Assembly: GCA_001507425.1 (NCBI GenBank)
Contig: LMAJ01000003.1
Span: 124,001-188,000, forward strand
Length of the DNA: 64,000 nt
Direction of reading: 5' to 3'
Origin: Flavobacteriaceae bacterium CRH
Lineage (GTDB): Bacteria > Bacteroidota > Bacteroidia > Flavobacteriales > Flavobacteriaceae
Shown here: positions 30,691 to 40,235 of the stretch, in pieces
Layout: each line of letters opens with the position of its first letter
Numbering within the stretch: position 1 is the stretch's first letter
Notes under the pieces: generated by a model
Told to the model about the DNA's origin: nothing
Databases searched by the model: none
The model's input: only the letters and a program-made list of their open reading frames with translations
Program-made: the position numbers and the translations under genes

Positions 30691-33600
30691 ATGTATTTAA
30701 TATTCGATACCGAAACAACTGGATTACCAAAACGCTGGGATGCTCCAATAACCGATTCTGATAACTGGCCTCGCTGTATTCAGATTGCCTGGCAACTTCA
30801 TGACGATATGGGAACGCTTATCGAACATCAGGATTATTTGGTTAAACCTGACGGATTCAACATTCCGTATGACGCCGAACGTATTCACGGAATTTCTACC
30901 GAATTGGCTGAAGCCGATGGAATTTCGCTTGCTGAAGTTTTAGAGAAATTCAACATCGCTTTAAGCAAGACCAAATTTATTGTCGGTCAGAATTTAGGAT
31001 TCGACGTTAATATTATGGGAGCTGAATTTCATAGATTAGGTGTTGATTCTCCTATGGCAACAATGCCGGTTTTAGACACTTGTACCGAAGTTACGGCTTC
31101 GTTATTGCAACTTCCCGGAGGTCGTGGAGGAAAATTCAAACTGCCAACATTAACAGAATTACATAGTTATCTTTTTAATAAACCTTTCGCAGAAGCGCAC
31201 AACGCAACCGCCGACGTTGAGGCAACTACGCGTTGTTTTTTAGAATTAATCAGAAGAGAAGTTTTTACCAAAGAAGAACTGGATGTTCCGAAGGACTATT
31301 TTAAGGAATTCCAAGATAGAAATCCACAAGAATTTCCGTTAATTGGATTAAAACACATCAATTTAAAAGCAGCTTCTGATAAAATCAGAGAGCAGTTAAA
31401 AGCTTTAGAATCTGTTGACAAACAAACTACAGTTTCACATTCTGACAGAGCTGATTTTAAAGCGGCAAAATATGCGCATTTACACAATCATACTCAGTTT
31501 TCGGTTTTACAATCAACTATAGGCATTGGGAACATTGTTTCGGCTACAGCCAAAAACGGTATGCCAGCCGTTGCTATGACCGATACCGGAAACATGATGG
31601 GTGCTTTTCACTTTGTGAGTGCTGTTATGAACCACAACAAAGCAGCATCAGGAAAAAATAAAGCGTTGGTTGAAGCTGGTGAAGAACCAACAGAAACGGA
31701 AATAAAACCAATTGTGGGTTGCGAATTTAATATTTGCGACAATCACTTAGATAAAAGCAAAAAAGACAACGGAAATCAGGTTGTATTGTTGGCCAAAAAC
31801 AAAAAAGGCTATCACAATCTGGCAAAAATGTCGTCGATCGCTTTTACAGACGGATTTTATTATGTTCCGAGAATTGACCGAAAAATTATCGAGCAATATA
31901 AGGAAGATATCATGGTTTTGTCCGGGAATTTATACGGAGAAATTCAGAGTAAAATTCTAAATATTGGTGAAAATCAAGCCGAAGAAGCCTTGATTTGGTG
32001 GAAAGAACAATTTGGCGATGACTTTTATTTAGAAGTAATGCGCCACAATCAGGAAGATGAAAATCGTGTCAATAAAACCCTGATTGAATTTTCGCAAAAA
32101 CACAATGTCAAATTAATTGCGACAAATAATACTTATTATTTAAATAAAGAAGATGCCAATGCACACGATATTTTGTTGTGTGTAAAAGATGGAGAAAAAC
32201 AAGCGACGCCAATTGGCCGTGGCCGTGGTTACCGTTACGGATTACCAAATCAGGAATACTATTATAAGTCGGAAGAAGAGATGAAAAAGCTCTTTGCTGA
32301 TTTGCCGGATGCGATTATCAATATTCAGGAAATTGTAGATAAGGTTGAGATTTATTCGCTTTATCGTGATGTATTACTTCCTAAATTTGATATTCCTGAA
32401 GAATTTGTTGTGGTTGAAGATGAAGCAGATGGCGGTGTTCGTGGAGAGAATAAATACCTGCGTCACCTTACTATGGTTGGGGCAGCAAAAAGATACGGAG
32501 AAATTACAGAATCGATTCAGGAACGTCTGGATTTTGAGTTATTAACTATTTCAAACTCCGGATATCCGGGTTACTTTTTGATTGTTCAGGATTTCATTGC
32601 CGAAGCCAGAAACATGGATGTTTCGGTAGGACCTGGACGTGGATCTGCAGCGGGTTCTGCCGTTGCGTATTGCCTCGGAATTACCAACATTGACCCTATC
32701 AAGTACGATTTGCTTTTTGAGCGTTTCTTAAATCCTGACCGTGTATCGATGCCCGATATTGATATCGATTTTGATGACGAGGGCCGTGGTCGTGTTATGG
32801 ATTACGTAATCAATAAATACGGAAAAAATCAGGTGGCTCAGATTATCACTTACGGTAAAATGGCGACCAAATCGGCGATTCGTGATACGGCGCGTGTATT
32901 GGATTTGCCTTTATTTGAAGCCGATAGAATTGCGAAACTGATTCCGGGAATGATGCCTTCAAAATGGAATTTGGCGCGTTTTATTTCGGAGAGTGAAGAT
33001 GAGGTTAAAAAAGCCCTTCGTTCTGACGAATTTGATAATGTAAAAGAATTAATCGCCATTGCCAATGAAGATGATTTGGCTGGAGAAACAATTCAGCAGG
33101 CAAAAATTCTGGAAGGATCGATGCGAAATACCGGAATTCACGCCTGTGGGGTAATCATTACGCCATCGGATATTACGAATTTCGTTCCCGTTACAACCGC
33201 AAAAGATTCTGATTTATATGTAACTCAGTTTGATAACTCGGTTGCAGAAAGTGCAGGATTACTAAAAATGGACTTCTTGGGTCTGAAGACCCTTACCCTG
33301 ATAAAAGATACCGTTAAATTGGTAAAATACAGAACCAACATCGATTTAGATCCGGATACTTTTCCGATTGATGATGTTGAAACGTATGCGCTTTTCCAGA
33401 GAGGTGAAACGGTTGGAATCTTCCAATACGAGTCGCCCGGAATGCAGAAATACATGAAAGATCTGAAGCCAACGGTTTTTGGAGATTTAATTGCCATGAA
33501 CGCCTTGTATCGTCCGGGACCTTTAGAATATATTCCGTCTTTCGTTCGAAGAAAAAATGGCGAAGAAGAAATCAAATACGATTTAGATGCCTGCGAAGAG

Positions 33601-35238
33601 TATCTTGGAGAAACTTACGGAATTACCGTTTATCAGGAGCAGGTAATGCTTTTGTCGCAATCGCTGGCTGATTTCACCAAAGGTGAGGCCGACGTTTTGC
33701 GTAAAGCGATGGGTAAGAAACAAAAAGACGTTCTTGATAAAATGAAACCTAAATTTGTTGAGCAAGCAGCGAAAAAGGGTCATGATGCCAAAATATTAGA
33801 GAAAATCTGGAAAGACTGGGAAGCATTTGCGAGTTACGCCTTCAACAAATCGCACTCGACTTGTTATGCCTGGATTGCTTATCAAACGGCATATTTAAAA
33901 GCGCATTATCCGGCAGAATATATGGCGGCTGTACTTTCAAATAACATGAATGATATTAAACAAGTATCATTTTTCATGGAAGAATGTAAGCGAATGGGAC
34001 TGGAAGTTCTAGGTCCGGACGTAAACGAATCATACTATAAATTTACGGTAAACGATAATTACGCTGTCCGTTTTGGAATGGGAGCGATAAAAGGAGTAGG
34101 TTCCGGAGCTGTAAATACAATTGTAGAGTGCAGAAAAGACGGAAGATATAAATCGATTTTTGATTTGGCGAAACGTATAGATCTTCGTGCCGCTAATAAA
34201 AAAGCAATTGAAAATCTGGCACTTGCCGGAGGATTTGATTCGTTTGAAGGAACGACCAGAGCGCAATATTTTCATGATGATGGTGACGGAATCACGTTTT
34301 ATGAAAAAGCAATGCGTTACGGATCGAAATTTCAGGAAAACGAAAATTCATCGCAAGTGAGTTTGTTTGGAGAAACCAGCGAAGTGCAAATTGCAGAACC
34401 GATTGTGCCTCCGTGCGAAGACTGGAGTACAATGGAAAAACTGGCTAAAGAAAAAGAAGTAGTTGGAATTTATCTTTCCGGACATCCGCTCGATGATTTT
34501 AGATTTGAGATGAAATACTTTTGTAATGCCCGATTAGAAGCGCTAAAAAGCATGAACGAATATGTAGGCAAAAACCTGACTTTCGCGGGAATCATTAATA
34601 ATGTACAACATCGTGTGGCGAAAAACGGAAAAGGCTGGGCCGTATTTAATTTAGAAGGTTATGATGAAAGTTTTGAATTTAAGATTTTTGGTGAAGAGTA
34701 TTTGAAATTCCGCCATTTCCTGATTCAGAATAATTTTGCTTTCCTGAAAATATTAATAAAAGATGGTTGGGTAAATCATGATACAGGAAAAAAATCTGAT
34801 CCGAGAATGCAATTCGTTGAAGTAAGACAGTTGCAGGATATATTAGAAGCCTTTGCTAAAAAACTAGTTGTTTTATTGAATATAAAAGATCTGCAAACAG
34901 AATTTATTCATAAGCTAAGTCATTTATTTAATGATAATAAAGGAGATAATTCGGTGACTTTTGAAATCATGGAATTAGAAAAAATAAAACGTTTGGTTGA
35001 GGTGGAAACTACAAATGAATTTGAAGAAACCGAAGATGCTGTTTTTGTGGATGAAGAAAATGAAAATGATGATGGTGAAACTCTGACTGCAGAAACTAAA
35101 ATGCAGGAAGTCAAGGAGGTTGAAGAAATTAAGGTTGTAACCAAATTAAGCATGCCAAGCAGAAGATTAAAAATCAAAATATCTGCAGAGTTATTGCAGG
35201 AATTAGAAAAAATGCAGGTTAATTTTAAGCTGAACTAA
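30691..35238 (+). CDS. dnaE: DNA polymerase III alpha subunit with fused N-terminal proofreading exonuclease
   Basis: 1515 residues. Residues 1-190 are a DnaQ-type 3'-5' exonuclease (FDTETTGLPK and the HNATADVEATTR motif with catalytic His and Asp). The PHP domain follows from about 265 (HLHNHTQFSVLQ), then the C-family polymerase core with catalytic aspartates in PDIDIDFDDEGRGRV and SVGPGRGSAAGS. A helix-hairpin and OB-fold (FAGIINNVQHRV) and a long acidic linker near the end complete it. Main replicative polymerase. The in-cis exonuclease is usual for the lineage. Confidence 0.94.
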   Translation: MYLIFDTETTGLPKRWDAPITDSDNWPRCIQIAWQLHDDMGTLIEHQDYLVKPDGFNIPYDAERIHGISTELAEADGISLAEVLEKFNIALSKTKFIVGQNLGFDVNIMGAEFHRLGVDSPMATMPVLDTCTEVTASLLQLPGGRGGKFKLPTLTELHSYLFNKPFAEAHNATADVEATTRCFLELIRREVFTKEELDVPKDYFKEFQDRNPQEFPLIGLKHINLKAASDKIREQLKALESVDKQTTVSHSDRADFKAAKYAHLHNHTQFSVLQSTIGIGNIVSATAKNGMPAVAMTDTGNMMGAFHFVSAVMNHNKAASGKNKALVEAGEEPTETEIKPIVGCEFNICDNHLDKSKKDNGNQVVLLAKNKKGYHNLAKMSSIAFTDGFYYVPRIDRKIIEQYKEDIMVLSGNLYGEIQSKILNIGENQAEEALIWWKEQFGDDFYLEVMRHNQEDENRVNKTLIEFSQKHNVKLIATNNTYYLNKEDANAHDILLCVKDGEKQATPIGRGRGYRYGLPNQEYYYKSEEEMKKLFADLPDAIINIQEIVDKVEIYSLYRDVLLPKFDIPEEFVVVEDEADGGVRGENKYLRHLTMVGAAKRYGEITESIQERLDFELLTISNSGYPGYFLIVQDFIAEARNMDVSVGPGRGSAAGSAVAYCLGITNIDPIKYDLLFERFLNPDRVSMPDIDIDFDDEGRGRVMDYVINKYGKNQVAQIITYGKMATKSAIRDTARVLDLPLFEADRIAKLIPGMMPSKWNLARFISESEDEVKKALRSDEFDNVKELIAIANEDDLAGETIQQAKILEGSMRNTGIHACGVIITPSDITNFVPVTTAKDSDLYVTQFDNSVAESAGLLKMDFLGLKTLTLIKDTVKLVKYRTNIDLDPDTFPIDDVETYALFQRGETVGIFQYESPGMQKYMKDLKPTVFGDLIAMNALYRPGPLEYIPSFVRRKNGEEEIKYDLDACEEYLGETYGITVYQEQVMLLSQSLADFTKGEADVLRKAMGKKQKDVLDKMKPKFVEQAAKKGHDAKILEKIWKDWEAFASYAFNKSHSTCYAWIAYQTAYLKAHYPAEYMAAVLSNNMNDIKQVSFFMEECKRMGLEVLGPDVNESYYKFTVNDNYAVRFGMGAIKGVGSGAVNTIVECRKDGRYKSIFDLAKRIDLRAANKKAIENLALAGGFDSFEGTTRAQYFHDDGDGITFYEKAMRYGSKFQENENSSQVSLFGETSEVQIAEPIVPPCEDWSTMEKLAKEKEVVGIYLSGHPLDDFRFEMKYFCNARLEALKSMNEYVGKNLTFAGIINNVQHRVAKNGKGWAVFNLEGYDESFEFKIFGEEYLKFRHFLIQNNFAFLKILIKDGWVNHDTGKKSDPRMQFVEVRQLQDILEAFAKKLVVLLNIKDLQTEFIHKLSHLFNDNKGDNSVTFEIMELEKIKRLVEVETTNEFEETEDAVFVDEENENDDGETLTAETKMQEVKEVEEIKVVTKLSMPSRRLKIKISAELLQELEKMQVNFKLN

Positions 35239-35384
35239 ATTTTAACAGTTAAAATTTAGAAGAATGCATTTTTTTTAAGTTAAAATTATGCACGCATATT
35301 AGTTTTTTAGTAATATTGCTTGAAATTACAACGTTTTCGTAGGAAGTCTAACAAAGCAAACTAGAAGAATATGTTAAAATGATC

Positions 35385-35392
35385 TAAGTTTG
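35385..35392 (+). promoter_or_regulatory. Promoter -7 box of the beta-barrel gene
   Basis: TAAGTTTG matches TAnnTTTG, 25 bp before the ATG at 35418. No -33 TTG at the usual place. Confidence 0.45.
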
Positions 35393-35417
35393 TATTAAAA
35401 CAATTAAAATCAGAATT

Positions 35418-36389
35418 ATGAAAAAGAACCTATTTTTATTAGGATTATTAGTTTGCTCTATCGCTACAATGGCGCAAACTGAAAAAGCAGAAAAACAAGA
35501 AAGCTGGTATTTTAAATTAGGGGGATCTTATTTTAATCAAACGGCTTCTACAGAGTTTCCAACAGTTGGAGGTCAATTGCCTAATAGAGATGTCTATGAA
35601 GGTACTTTAGCAGATAATAAATTAGTTTCACGAGAAGGTGTTACAGGTTCTTTTGGACAAGGTTTTAGAAGTGGGATTACTGCGGGTTACCGTTTTTCTG
35701 AACGTTTAGGAGTTGAAATGGCGGCAAATTACTATGTTAGTAACTCTAAAACAATGGCACAAACTACAAATAGAATGGTTACGCCAGCCCCTTCAGCTAC
35801 AACTCCAGTTACATATTTAAGCTTTACTGCAGAAGGAGAAATAAAAGCTTTCGACTTAGCACCTGCTCTTGTAATGTTTTTAGGAGAAGCTCATGGATTC
35901 GAACCTTATACTAAAGTTGGAATTATTGTTCCAATTCACGGTACATTAGATATTAAAACTGACAGACAATATAGTACATTTGTAGGGGCTAATCAAGTTG
36001 CTTCAACAAATGCTTATTCAAAAGATGTTGTAAAACCTAATCCTTCTCTTGGATTCATGGCATCTATTGGTACTTCTTATAAGTTAGGAAAACATATATC
36101 AGCTTTTGCTGAATTAGAATACCGTAACTTTACAGTACACGGAAAAACTAAAGAAACAGAAATATATACTGAAAATGGTGTAGACAAATTAAATACTCCA
36201 ACTACAATCCGTCCGGATGCGTCATATTCTGCGAGTCATACTAAATATGTTGAGTCAATCAATTCTACTTCAAATAGTAAAGTAACTAATGCAGCTGGTT
36301 TTGATAATACGAGAGCTACTGATGATGTTAGTACTTATGTTGGAATTTCAGGTTTAGGTTTGACTTTAGGCCTTAAATACAGCCTATAA
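35418..36389 (+). CDS. Outer-membrane beta-barrel protein
   Basis: 323 residues. The signal peptide (1-19, ending IATMAQT) is followed by alternating hydrophobic strands, with a terminal strand GLGLTLGLKYSL ending in the aromatic-leucine pattern used for outer-membrane insertion. Strand-turn signatures such as RSGITAGYRFSERLGVEMAA mark an OmpA/OmpX-like 8-10 strand barrel. Probably an abundant surface protein; ligand unknown. Own promoter and terminator. Confidence 0.85.
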   Translation: MKKNLFLLGLLVCSIATMAQTEKAEKQESWYFKLGGSYFNQTASTEFPTVGGQLPNRDVYEGTLADNKLVSREGVTGSFGQGFRSGITAGYRFSERLGVEMAANYYVSNSKTMAQTTNRMVTPAPSATTPVTYLSFTAEGEIKAFDLAPALVMFLGEAHGFEPYTKVGIIVPIHGTLDIKTDRQYSTFVGANQVASTNAYSKDVVKPNPSLGFMASIGTSYKLGKHISAFAELEYRNFTVHGKTKETEIYTENGVDKLNTPTTIRPDASYSASHTKYVESINSTSNSKVTNAAGFDNTRATDDVSTYVGISGLGLTLGLKYSL

Positions 36390-36413
36390 TTCTAAAGAAT
36401 TTATAAGTTTATA

Positions 36414-36451
36414 AAAAAGAGGATATTCGTTAGAATATCCTCTTTTTTTTT
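36414..36451 (+). terminator. Terminator of the beta-barrel gene
   Basis: AGAGGATATTC (36418-36428) pairs with GAATATCCTCT (36433-36443) and runs into nine T residues. Confidence 0.92.
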
Positions 36452-36481
36452 GTCTGTATTTGAATTCTTTTCTCTGTTTGT

Positions 36482-36573
36482 TATCATGACGGAGGAAGGA
36501 TCACACTAGAAACGCTGCAAACAAAATCGCTTTGTCGAATCCCGCGTGTGATCCTTCCTCCGTCAGGATGACA
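36482..36573. repeat. Intergenic GTCATCCTGA-type inverted repeat
   Basis: Arms TCATGACGGAGGAAGGATCA (from 36484) and TGATCCTTCCTCCGTCAGGA (36549-36568), same family as 1751-1848, 40040-40139 and 61024-61120. It lies between convergent genes. Confidence 0.85.
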
Positions 36574-36610
36574 ATATTGCGCATAAAATATAGATTTTCA
36601 GGCTTTTATT

Positions 36611-37606
36611 TTATTTACTCAAAGCCCTAAACTCTTTCAAAACTTCATCAATAACCCAGGTCGTTCTTGCTCCTGAAGTTCCTTTTGATGGAGAAATTCC
36701 TTCATTGCCTAAAAGTTCTGCAACAACAGTTTCAATAAAAGGCTGTTGAATATGAAGTGGATTTTCAATCGTAATACTTTCTTTTTCGCCGTTTATGTAT
36801 TGAATATGAATTGGATCATTTCCGAAAGTTGAAAAGGAAATTTTACCCTTATCACCCACAATTTCAGTATTGTCATAACGCTCAAAACTGGCGAAATTCC
36901 ACAAGCCGGTTCCGTGAATTCCATTCTCAAATAAAAATGACATCGAAACAGAATCTTCGGCCGGATAAGCGAGAAGTTGAGAACTCGCATGCCCGCGAAC
37001 CGACTTAATTGGTCCCAAAACAAAATCGAGAAAATCTAAAGTATGGCAAGCCAGATCAACAAAAATTCCACCTCCGGAAATATGTGGTAAAACTGTCCAC
37101 GGCAAATTAATATCGTCATCATAGCGTGCTTCAAACGGATGGTATAAAACGCAATTTACATGTCTGATTTTGCCTAATTTATTCTGATCAATTATCTCTT
37201 TTATTTTTAAAAATCGGGGTAAACTTCTTCTGTAATAAGCAACAAACAAAGGAACGTTATGTTCTTTGCAAACGCTGATCATTTCGTTGCATTCTTCAAA
37301 TGTCAAAGCCATTGGTTTTTCTACATAAACCGGTTTTCCGGCTTTGGCGCACAAAATAGTATATTCTTTATGAGATGAAGGAGGAGTAGCAATATAAACA
37401 GCGTCTACTTCAGGATCGTTGATTAAATCTACCGCGTTAGAATACCATTTAGCAACATTATGGCGTTTGGCGTAATCTTTGGCAAGTGCTGCATCTCTTC
37501 GCATTACGGCAACCAATGCTGAATTTGGGGCTTTCTGAAAAGCCGGACCGCTTTTAACTTCAGTTACATTTCCACAGCCAATAATTCCCCATTTTACAAT
37601 TTTCAT
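36611..37606 (-). CDS. Gfo/Idh/MocA family oxidoreductase
   Basis: 331 residues. The Rossmann motif GIIGCGNVTE (about 8-17) binds NAD(P), and the conserved EKPMALT (about 95-101) carries the catalytic-site lysine. The C-terminal alpha/beta domain has HISGGGIFVDLACHTLD with the family's His. It oxidises or reduces a sugar or inositol-like substrate; which one cannot be said. Monocistronic, flanked by repeats on both sides. Confidence 0.9.
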   Translation of the reverse strand: MKIVKWGIIGCGNVTEVKSGPAFQKAPNSALVAVMRRDAALAKDYAKRHNVAKWYSNAVDLINDPEVDAVYIATPPSSHKEYTILCAKAGKPVYVEKPMALTFEECNEMISVCKEHNVPLFVAYYRRSLPRFLKIKEIIDQNKLGKIRHVNCVLYHPFEARYDDDINLPWTVLPHISGGGIFVDLACHTLDFLDFVLGPIKSVRGHASSQLLAYPAEDSVSMSFLFENGIHGTGLWNFASFERYDNTEIVGDKGKISFSTFGNDPIHIQYINGEKESITIENPLHIQQPFIETVVAELLGNEGISPSKGTSGARTTWVIDEVLKEFRALSK

Positions 37607-37670
37607 CTTTCTGGTTTTTTAGTTATTCAAATTTAAAAAAGGTTTGCTACCAATTACATTAATTTGCACG

Positions 37671-37822
37671 AATTATTTTCACGCAGATTTAAAAAGATTT
37701 AAGCAGATAAGCACAGATTTTTTACTAATAAATCGGCTTAAATCTGCCTAAATCTGCAGAATCTGCGTGAAATAATTAAAAATAAAACCACGAATCCACA
37801 AAAAATAATTGCGAATTCGTGG
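37671..37822. repeat. CACGCAGATTT inverted repeat plus CCACGAATTC palindrome
   Basis: AATTATTTTCACGCAGATTT (37671-37690) pairs with the region ending ATCTGCGTGAAATAATT (37760-37776). A second palindrome, CCACGAAT...GAATTCGTGG, occupies 37788-37822. Both words recur elsewhere in the window. Confidence 0.85.
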
Positions 37823-37844
37823 CTATTAAAAAACAGACTAAAGG

Positions 37845-39953
37845 TTACTTTTTTGGTAAAGTTTTAAAACCCATATTATAAAGCGTGAACGCCTGAATAT
37901 CGACACTTTCCTGAATAGTTGCCGCAACAGATTTTCCTGCTCCGTGTCCTGCTTTTACATCAATGCGAATTAAAACCGGATTATCTCCTGTTTGTTTTTC
38001 CTGTAATTCAGCAGCAAATTTAAAACTATGCGCAGGTACAACGCGATCATCGTGATCTCCGGTTGTTACCATTGTTGCGGGATATTTAACACCGCTTTTT
38101 ACATTTTGAACCGGAGAATATCCTTTTAGGTATTCAAACATTTCTTTATTATCCTGAGCTGTTCCATAATCGTAAGCCCAACCTGCGCCGGCTGTAAAAG
38201 TGTGGTAACGCAACATATCCATTACACCAACAGCTGGCAGTGCTACTTTCATTAAATCAGGTCGTTGTGTCATTGTTGCACCCACTAATAAACCTCCGTT
38301 AGAACCTCCGCGAATTGCTAAGAAATCTGATGAGGTGTATTTTTGAGCGATTAAATATTCTGCAGCAGCGATAAAATCTTCAAAAACATTTTGTTTATGT
38401 AGTTTTGTTCCCGCATCATGCCATTTTTTTCCGTACTCACCGCCGCCTCTTAAATTGGCAACAGCATAGACACCACCATTTTCCATCCAGACAGCATTTG
38501 CAATACTAAAAGCTGGCGTTAAACTAATGTTGAATCCACCATAACCATAAAGTATTGTTGGATTTTTACCATCTAATTTTGTTCCTTTTTTATAAGTAAT
38601 AATCATCGGAATTTTTGTTCCGTCTTTTGAAGTGTAGAAAACTTGTTTCGATTCATAATCTTCACTTTTAAAGTCCACTTTTGGTTTTTGATATACTTCT
38701 GATTTTCCTGATTTAGGATCAAAAGCAAAAATACTTCCTGGAGTTGTGTAATTGGTAAAGCTGTAATACAATATTTTTTCATGCTTTTTTCCTCCAAATC
38801 CGCCCGCAGTTCCTACAGCAGGAAGTTTAATTTCACGAACAAGTTTTCCGTTATAATCATATTGCAATACTAGTGAAACAGCATCTTTTGTATAATTGGC
38901 AAAAAAGTATCCGCCACCGGTTGAAGGCGCTAAAACATTTTCAGTTTCTTTGATAAAATCCTTCCAGTTTTCAGGTTTCGGATTACTGAAATCTACAGAT
39001 ACTACACGCTTGTTTGGCGCATTAAAATCGGTTTCGATAAATAATTTGCTTCCTTCGTTTTCGATAATCGAATTTTCGCTGTTAAAATTGTCAACGATTG
39101 TGATAATCTCACTTTTTGGATCTGTTAAGTCTTTAATATAAAGCTCATTTCCGTAAGTAGAATTGGCCGCTGTAATGACTAAATAATGATTGTCTTCGGT
39201 AACAGAACCTCCAACATATCTTCTTTTCTGATCAGCGCCAAAAATTATTTTATCTTCTTTTTGAGAAGTTCCAAGTTTGTGGAAATACAATTTATGCTGG
39301 TCTGTTTTCGCAGATAATTCACTTCCTTTTGGTTTATCATAACTGGAGTAATAAAAACCTTCATTTCCCAGCCATGAAACGCCGCTAAATTTTACATCGA
39401 CCAAAGTATCTTCAACCACTTTTTTAGATAAAGCATCTATAATAATTACTTTTCTCCAGTCGCTTCCTCCTTCAGAAATAGAATAAGCTGCTTTGTTTCC
39501 ATCTTTAGAAAAATCTAAACCGCCCAGCGAAGTTGTTCCGTCTTTAGAGAAAGTATTTGGGTCAAGAAAAACTTCTTCTTTACCGCTTTGATCTTTTCTG
39601 TAAATAACAGATTGGTTTTGAAGTCCGTTGTTTTTAGAATAATAAGTAAATTTTCCTTCAATAAACGGGGCGCCTATTTTTTCGTAATTCCAAAGTTTTT
39701 CCATTCGTTGTTTAAGTGCTGCGCGAAACGGAATTTTATCTAAATAACCATAAGTAACTTCATTTTCTGCTTTTACCCAGGCGCCGGTTTCGGCAGATTT
39801 GTCATCTTCAAGCCAACGATACGGATCGCTTACTTTAGAATCAAAGTAAACATCAACAGTTTCGCCTTTTTTTGTCTCCGGATATTGTATTTTATTTTGC
39901 CCAAATGAAATTCCTGCAGTAGTAATAGCCATTATAAGAATTGTTTTTTTCAT
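37845..39953 (-). CDS. Prolyl oligopeptidase (S9A), secreted
   Basis: 702 residues. The signal peptide (1-19) is followed by a seven-bladed propeller domain (about 75-430) and an alpha/beta hydrolase domain. The catalytic serine is in IRGGSNGGLLVGA, the aspartate in GDHDDRVVP and the histidine in KAGHGAGKS. It cleaves short proline-containing peptides, here in the periplasm or outside. A -7 box TATTTTTG (39975-39982, minus) lies 22 bp upstream. Confidence 0.92.
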   Translation of the reverse strand: MKKTILIMAITTAGISFGQNKIQYPETKKGETVDVYFDSKVSDPYRWLEDDKSAETGAWVKAENEVTYGYLDKIPFRAALKQRMEKLWNYEKIGAPFIEGKFTYYSKNNGLQNQSVIYRKDQSGKEEVFLDPNTFSKDGTTSLGGLDFSKDGNKAAYSISEGGSDWRKVIIIDALSKKVVEDTLVDVKFSGVSWLGNEGFYYSSYDKPKGSELSAKTDQHKLYFHKLGTSQKEDKIIFGADQKRRYVGGSVTEDNHYLVITAANSTYGNELYIKDLTDPKSEIITIVDNFNSENSIIENEGSKLFIETDFNAPNKRVVSVDFSNPKPENWKDFIKETENVLAPSTGGGYFFANYTKDAVSLVLQYDYNGKLVREIKLPAVGTAGGFGGKKHEKILYYSFTNYTTPGSIFAFDPKSGKSEVYQKPKVDFKSEDYESKQVFYTSKDGTKIPMIITYKKGTKLDGKNPTILYGYGGFNISLTPAFSIANAVWMENGGVYAVANLRGGGEYGKKWHDAGTKLHKQNVFEDFIAAAEYLIAQKYTSSDFLAIRGGSNGGLLVGATMTQRPDLMKVALPAVGVMDMLRYHTFTAGAGWAYDYGTAQDNKEMFEYLKGYSPVQNVKSGVKYPATMVTTGDHDDRVVPAHSFKFAAELQEKQTGDNPVLIRIDVKAGHGAGKSVAATIQESVDIQAFTLYNMGFKTLPKK

Positions 39954-40039
39954 AGTTTAGTTTGTCAGTTGTAACAAAAATAAGACTTTTTTCGGAATAT
40001 AATTTTACCGCAAAGTGCGCAAAGATTTTGCCGCAATCT

Positions 40040-40139
40040 TGTCATCCTGAGGAACGAAGGATCACACACGTAACTCAACAAAGATAATCGGTTTTGATTG
40101 CGGAGTTTCTGGTGCGATCCTTCGTTCCTCAGGATGACA
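40040..40139. repeat. Intergenic GTCATCCTGA inverted repeat
   Basis: TGTCATCCTGAGGAACGAAG (40040-40059) is answered by CTTCGTTCCTCAGGATGACA (40120-40139), a perfect 20-bp inverse match. Confidence 0.88.
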
Positions 40140-40235
40140 AAAATGCGATTAATAGTAGTACAAACCTGTTTAAAGCATTGTCATCCACTTTCTGTTTTAT
40201 AGCGAGCCTTGCGCAAACTTTGCGGTAAAAAAAAA

